From: Chromera velia
Lineage: Eukaryota; Sar; Chromeraceae
Assembly (NCBI GenBank): GCA_018398765.1
Contig: JAHBMJ010002146.1
Coordinates: 1 to 22,264 of the forward strand
Length of the DNA: 22,264 bases
Direction: 5' to 3'
In this document: piece after piece, positions 19,701-22,264 of the stretch
Numbering within the stretch: position 1 is the first letter of the stretch
How the letters are laid out: each line of letters begins with the position of its first letter
Position numbers and translations under genes: made by a program
The notes under the pieces: model-generated
Databases searched by the model: none
The model's input: the letters and a program-made list of their open reading frames with translations, nothing else
Told to the model about the DNA's origin: nothing

Positions 19701-20897
19701 CGGACCCCTTTTCTTTATGAAGGCAGACCAGTGGAAGCGGTGAGTAAATATAAGTATTTGGGCAACTAGGTTTTTGGGGGCGGGGACCTTAGCAAGACAG
19801 TCAAAGCCCGTATTGAGGTGACAGAGAAGGCTTTGGGGGCGGTGTTTGGTACTCTCTCTTCTCTGGGCTTTGTTTCTCCCTTTTCTAAAATTACTTTGTT
19901 CAAGGCCCTCTGGCTGCCAGTCGTGCTGTATGGACTGGAAACGATCCCTTTGAGAAAGACAGATGTTGCCTGCCTCGATGCATTACAGTTACGTTTTGTT
20001 TGATATTGTTTTGGTCTCTCCCATCACTCCTTTGTTTTGCCTTCCCTTCTCTCTCTTTCTCTCGAGCCATTCAGTTCTGTACTTGGTAAGTTGAGTGGGG
20101 GCTTTATCCAATGCATCAAATCGATCGACCGTGCTCTACCCTGGGCAGTGTGGAATGGGTGCTTGGCTGGCTCATGTAAACCCTTCGTTAAAACAGTAAA
20201 ATGGCTGGCCGTTCCATTAGATTGCTCCCTTTTGTGGCTTCCATTGCCAAGCACGGTGGGGGACAAGTTTACGGTGGGGGACAAGTTTAAAGGGAAGGGC
20301 AAGGGCAGAAGGAAAAGGGCGGCAAAAAAGATCGTAGAGGGTGCCTGGCTGTCCGACTGGTTGAAAGAAGAAACTAGAAACGTTAGAGACAGAGACGGAA
20401 TTTTTCCCCACCTTGCGAATCTCTCCCCTTTCTAGTCAGAGAATCCGTCTAGACAGCGTTTGGCCATGCACCTTCTGAGTGAAAGGAAATGGCGTCCAAG
20501 AAGTGAAATGATAGACTCTGAGTGCAGTGTTGAACCTCTGCCAAAGAGTCTGTTGCAGTCCTCCGCAGGCTTCCGTATGCTTTTCAGGGCTCTCACAGGG
20601 GGAGATATAGATAAAACCCAACCGGAACGGCTGTGCGATAAATGTTTGTGCCCCTCGCGTATAATCAAAGATGAGGTTCATGTCCTGACGGAGTATAAGG
20701 ACACAGAAAGGGAACAGAACAGGCTGAAAGAACTGTACAAAATTGCGAAGCAGAAAGTATCTATTAACATAAGAATACAGATCGTACAACGCGTTGCAGG
20801 TGCAACCGGGAGGGGCACTTCTGATAATAAGAAAAAAAAAAGGATATGGTGTTGCTGTTGTGCACAATTCTGCCTAAAAGCGGTTCCAAAGCTATAG
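13896..20897 (+). CDS. LINE ORF2: APE endonuclease, reverse transcriptase, zinc finger, with in-frame TAGs
   Basis: One frame continues for over 2,300 codons with no frameshift. The N-terminal third is low complexity: a 2x45-nt repeat (14268-14357), a Pro-rich segment (about 15571-15730), a Cys cluster (16074-16200) and a Ser run (16674-16860). The APE endonuclease spans about 17001-17960, with 'VNVGGL', 'VVLTETK', 'LVGDMNGKLG' and 'AIDHFFVDP', and a final His in 'APQHVVL'. The reverse transcriptase spans about 18800-19760, with 'AAFVDFSKAFDTV', 'GVKQGDPLSPLLF' and intact YADD at 19545-19556. The C-terminal finger 'CDKC...DEVHVLTEY' (from 20634) has Tyr where Cys is expected. Internal stops: TAG at 15048, 17319, 17880, 18393, 18948, 19767 and 20433; TGA at 20001. 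TAG at 20895 may be the true end. With TAG as sense, the frame stays open to TAA at 21111. The start codon is unknown. Confidence 0.85.
14268..14357 (+). repeat. 45-nt tandem repeat, two copies, within ORF2
   Basis: Two in-frame 45-nt units encode 'ADDSLSLSLCPSLQP' and 'ANDSLPQSLCPSLQP'. The unit length is a multiple of three, so the reading frame is kept, which agrees with this region being translated. Confidence 0.8.
16674..16860 (+). repeat. (TCC/TCT)n tract encoding a serine run in ORF2
   Basis: Imperfect TCC and TCT triplets encode an almost pure run of Ser with a few Phe, Pro, Ala and Val. The tract lies between the Cys-rich region and the endonuclease. The reverse strand is a purine tract giving a spurious Lys/Arg frame. 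Confidence 0.85.
20259..20290 (+). repeat. 18-nt tandem duplication in ORF2
   Basis: 'gtgggggacaagttta' occurs twice in a row with an 18-nt period, giving 'VGDKFTVGDKFK'. Six codons are duplicated without breaking the frame. Confidence 0.8.
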
Positions 20898-21077
20898 CCG
20901 ACTGTCTCAAGAAGGTCCATTCTGTCGATAAGGCAAGTTGAGGCGAATCGATCCGATTGGCATACAGGCTTCCTCATCCCCCCCCCCCATGAATGTGTGC
21001 TCTTGGTTGTCCTCAAAGCCTTGCTAGTGGCTTAGGATTTGGCGTCGCTAAATCTAGGATTTAACCCTCAATCATGG
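20898..21077 (+). other. 3' region of the plus-strand LINE
   Basis: Sequence between the last candidate ORF2 stop (TAG 20895-20897) and the (TCA)n tail. The ORF2 frame has one more TAG near 21030 and otherwise stays open here. A run of eleven C lies near 20978-20988. Whether any of it is translated is unknown. Confidence 0.45.
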
Positions 21078-21094
21078 TCATCATCATCATCATC
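21078..21094 (+). repeat. (TCA)n 3' tail of the plus-strand LINE
   Basis: 'tcatcatcatcatcatc' closes the element directly downstream of ORF2 and its 3' region. It differs from the (AATC)n tail of the minus-strand LINE and resembles the (CAT)n tail at 8606-8622. Confidence 0.7.
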
Positions 21095-21095
21095 C

Positions 21096-21415
21096 GTCTA
21101 GGTACTAGTGTAATACAATGATATAGTAGTGATACTTCAGTCATAAAATGATGAACATTGAGTTTTATTATAATGAACTTTTAATGAATACTAAAAATAT
21201 GATTTTTACTAGTCTAAAATTGGTTTTGTAGGTTAAGTTTAACTCAAAATGTCGCCAAATCTGCCTGTTTTTAGCTATTACCACTATCATTGGAACACTA
21301 CTACCGTAACCACAAAATTGGTAACCGGGCGGCCTAGCGGGCCAGTAGCGGCCGCCTAGTAACCTAGCTAGTAACCATCCTACTTTCATTACTCCTAACC
21401 GTACTATATAGAAGC
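21096..21415 (-). mobile_element. right part of the second MITE-family element
   Basis: The AT-rich interior is followed by 'ggtaacc' motifs, a 'ggcggcc' block and the terminus-like 'ttactcctaac' (about 21390-21400). The last matches 11 nt of the MITE terminus at 8683-8693, and the 'ggcggccg' block resembles 7908-7915. Together with 12181-12400 it forms the second copy, now separated by the LINE insertion. Confidence 0.45.
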
Positions 21416-21526
21416 GGCTATCATAACCCTAGTCTGCTGCAGGCTATAGTCACAACCTCCCCATACAGTGGCATACACTGACTTCTCAGCTAATCTAATA
21501 AGGCTTAGAAAAGGTGTACCTCAGAA

Positions 21527-21602
21527 AAGGTGCAAACCAAAAAGTTGCACCAGATGCACCTGTTCTGCACCAGATGCATCTGATGCACCTGTTTTGCACC
21601 TG
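21527..21602 (+). repeat. irregular tgcacc/gatgca repeat cluster
   Basis: 'ttgcaccagatgcacctgtt' is followed by close variants ('ctgcaccagatgcatctgat', 'gcacctgttttgcacctgat'). The unit is about 20 nt and imperfect. The 'gatgcacc' and 'ggtgca' motifs also occur inverted just upstream. Confidence 0.65.
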
Positions 21603-21730
21603 ATTGAATGGAATCGGGTGAAAAGTATCAGCGTTATGGTTATGCAACGCGCTGTGGCCCCACTCTTGCGGCTCCTCGCGGCCCTACACGTGCGTGTTGC
21701 TGGGCCGCAGTGCGCGGAACAAATCCAATC

Positions 21731-21762
21731 AGCCGATTTTTGAGAAAAATTTAAAATCGGCT
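21731..21762. repeat. 10-bp inverted repeat (hairpin) in AT-rich DNA
   Basis: 'agccgatttt' and 'aaaatcggct' pair perfectly around a 12-nt loop. There is no T run afterward and no gene upstream. It may be part of a transposon end or be incidental. Confidence 0.6.
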
Positions 21763-22264
21763 ACATGCATATACCTGCAGAGGTCACTGAACGCACGTTC
21801 AACAACGCATGCGCTGCATGAAATCAAGTCCATTAGAGCATAAGTACCTCTTCTCTTTGCAGTATGACAACTGTTTTATGGGCTGCCTTATATAACAAAA
21901 ACGACTGCAGGTCTGTGCCCTCATAAATGGACTTTTGCCCTCAAGTCAGACTGTAATATTGTGATACCCTAAAAATTATTCTAGACATTATGATTTAATA
22001 GCAAAGAAATACTAACAAAAAATATGATGAAGTAAAACTAGATTACCCAAAGTAATATAGAGCCTTTTATATCATCTACAATCGTTACTTCTATGCAAAT
22101 CTGCTCAAATATGCTCAAAAGGCTGGTTGATTAGCTAGGGTGCATGGTGGGAAAAATGATGATCACCGCGGGACGTAGAAGTTAGTGAATGTTACCTGAA
22201 AAGAAATACACAGAAACAACACTAATAAATACGCTCAAAAGCAACGTTTAGCGCCGCCAATCAA

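Larger units (their letters stand above)
12401..21095 (+). mobile_element. near-complete non-LTR retrotransposon (LINE), plus strand, about 8.7 kb
   Basis: The element has ORF1 (12551-13759), ORF2 (about 13896-20897) with APE endonuclease, reverse transcriptase and zinc finger, and a (TCA)n tail at 21078-21094. The 5' boundary is not visible and 12401 is an estimate based on where MITE-like sequence fades. No target-site duplication was identified. The copy carries both ORFs without frameshift but with many in-frame TAGs. The clade is uncertain: APE-type endonuclease plus C-terminal zinc finger excludes R2-like restriction-enzyme types but not CR1/L2, R1 or Tad-like ones. Confidence 0.8.
21416..22264. 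other. AT-rich region without a recognisable gene
   Basis: No convincing coding frame or RNA gene. It contains a cluster of 'tgcacc' motifs (21527-21602) and a small hairpin (21731-21762). The remainder is AT-rich sequence with no pattern I can name. Confidence 0.5.

Noticed and set aside
1..22264. CRISPR arrays, bacterial operons, rRNA or a viral genome
   Set aside because: Introns, LINEs and MITE-like elements indicate nuclear DNA. The repeats present are microsatellites and transposon subterminal arrays, not regular repeat-spacer units, and no rRNA or virus-specific genes were recognised.

Overview
The window looks like nuclear DNA of a protist made almost entirely of transposable elements. 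I see no host gene. The eukaryotic signs are GT-AG introns with pyrimidine tracts and CAG acceptors, two non-LTR retrotransposons (LINEs), a multi-exon DNA transposon, long pyrimidine microsatellites and MITE-like elements. The sequence does not fix the species.

Layout. 1-690 is pyrimidine-strand simple repeat, and 690-1047 is AT-rich with nothing recognisable. About 1048-7790 is a 6.7-kb DNA transposon with inverted ends (16-nt perfect match) and arrays of an 'actattcc/ggaatagt' motif just inside both ends. It carries two divergent multi-exon genes. The minus-strand gene is a putative Plavaka/CACTA-like transposase (4230 to 1400). The plus-strand gene is a charged AT-hook protein (4784 to about 7403). 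7865-8705 is an 841-bp MITE-like element with 25-nt perfect inverted termini. 8753-12180 is a 5'-truncated LINE on the minus strand with reverse transcriptase, C-terminal zinc finger and an (AATC)n tail. About 12180-12400 and 21096-21415 look like the two halves of another element of the MITE family. Between them lies a nearly complete plus-strand LINE (about 12400-21095) with a coiled-coil ORF1 and a very long ORF2 (Pro/Ser/Cys-rich N-terminal extension, APE endonuclease, reverse transcriptase, zinc finger, (TCA)n tail). 21416-22264 holds only small repeats.

The most interesting signal is the stop-codon pattern. All four main coding modules keep one reading frame over hundreds to thousands of codons but are crossed by in-frame TAG codons. 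I count 14 internal TAG, 4 internal TGA and 1 internal TAA. In the two LINEs, three TAGs can be aligned with the other element, and the partner residue is Leu (TTG), Ile and Val. This suggests that UAG may be read as an aliphatic residue, most simply leucine, in this genome. The alternative is that all copies are decayed and biased toward TAG. A tRNA-Leu with a CUA anticodon, or conserved host genes from the same assembly, would decide it.
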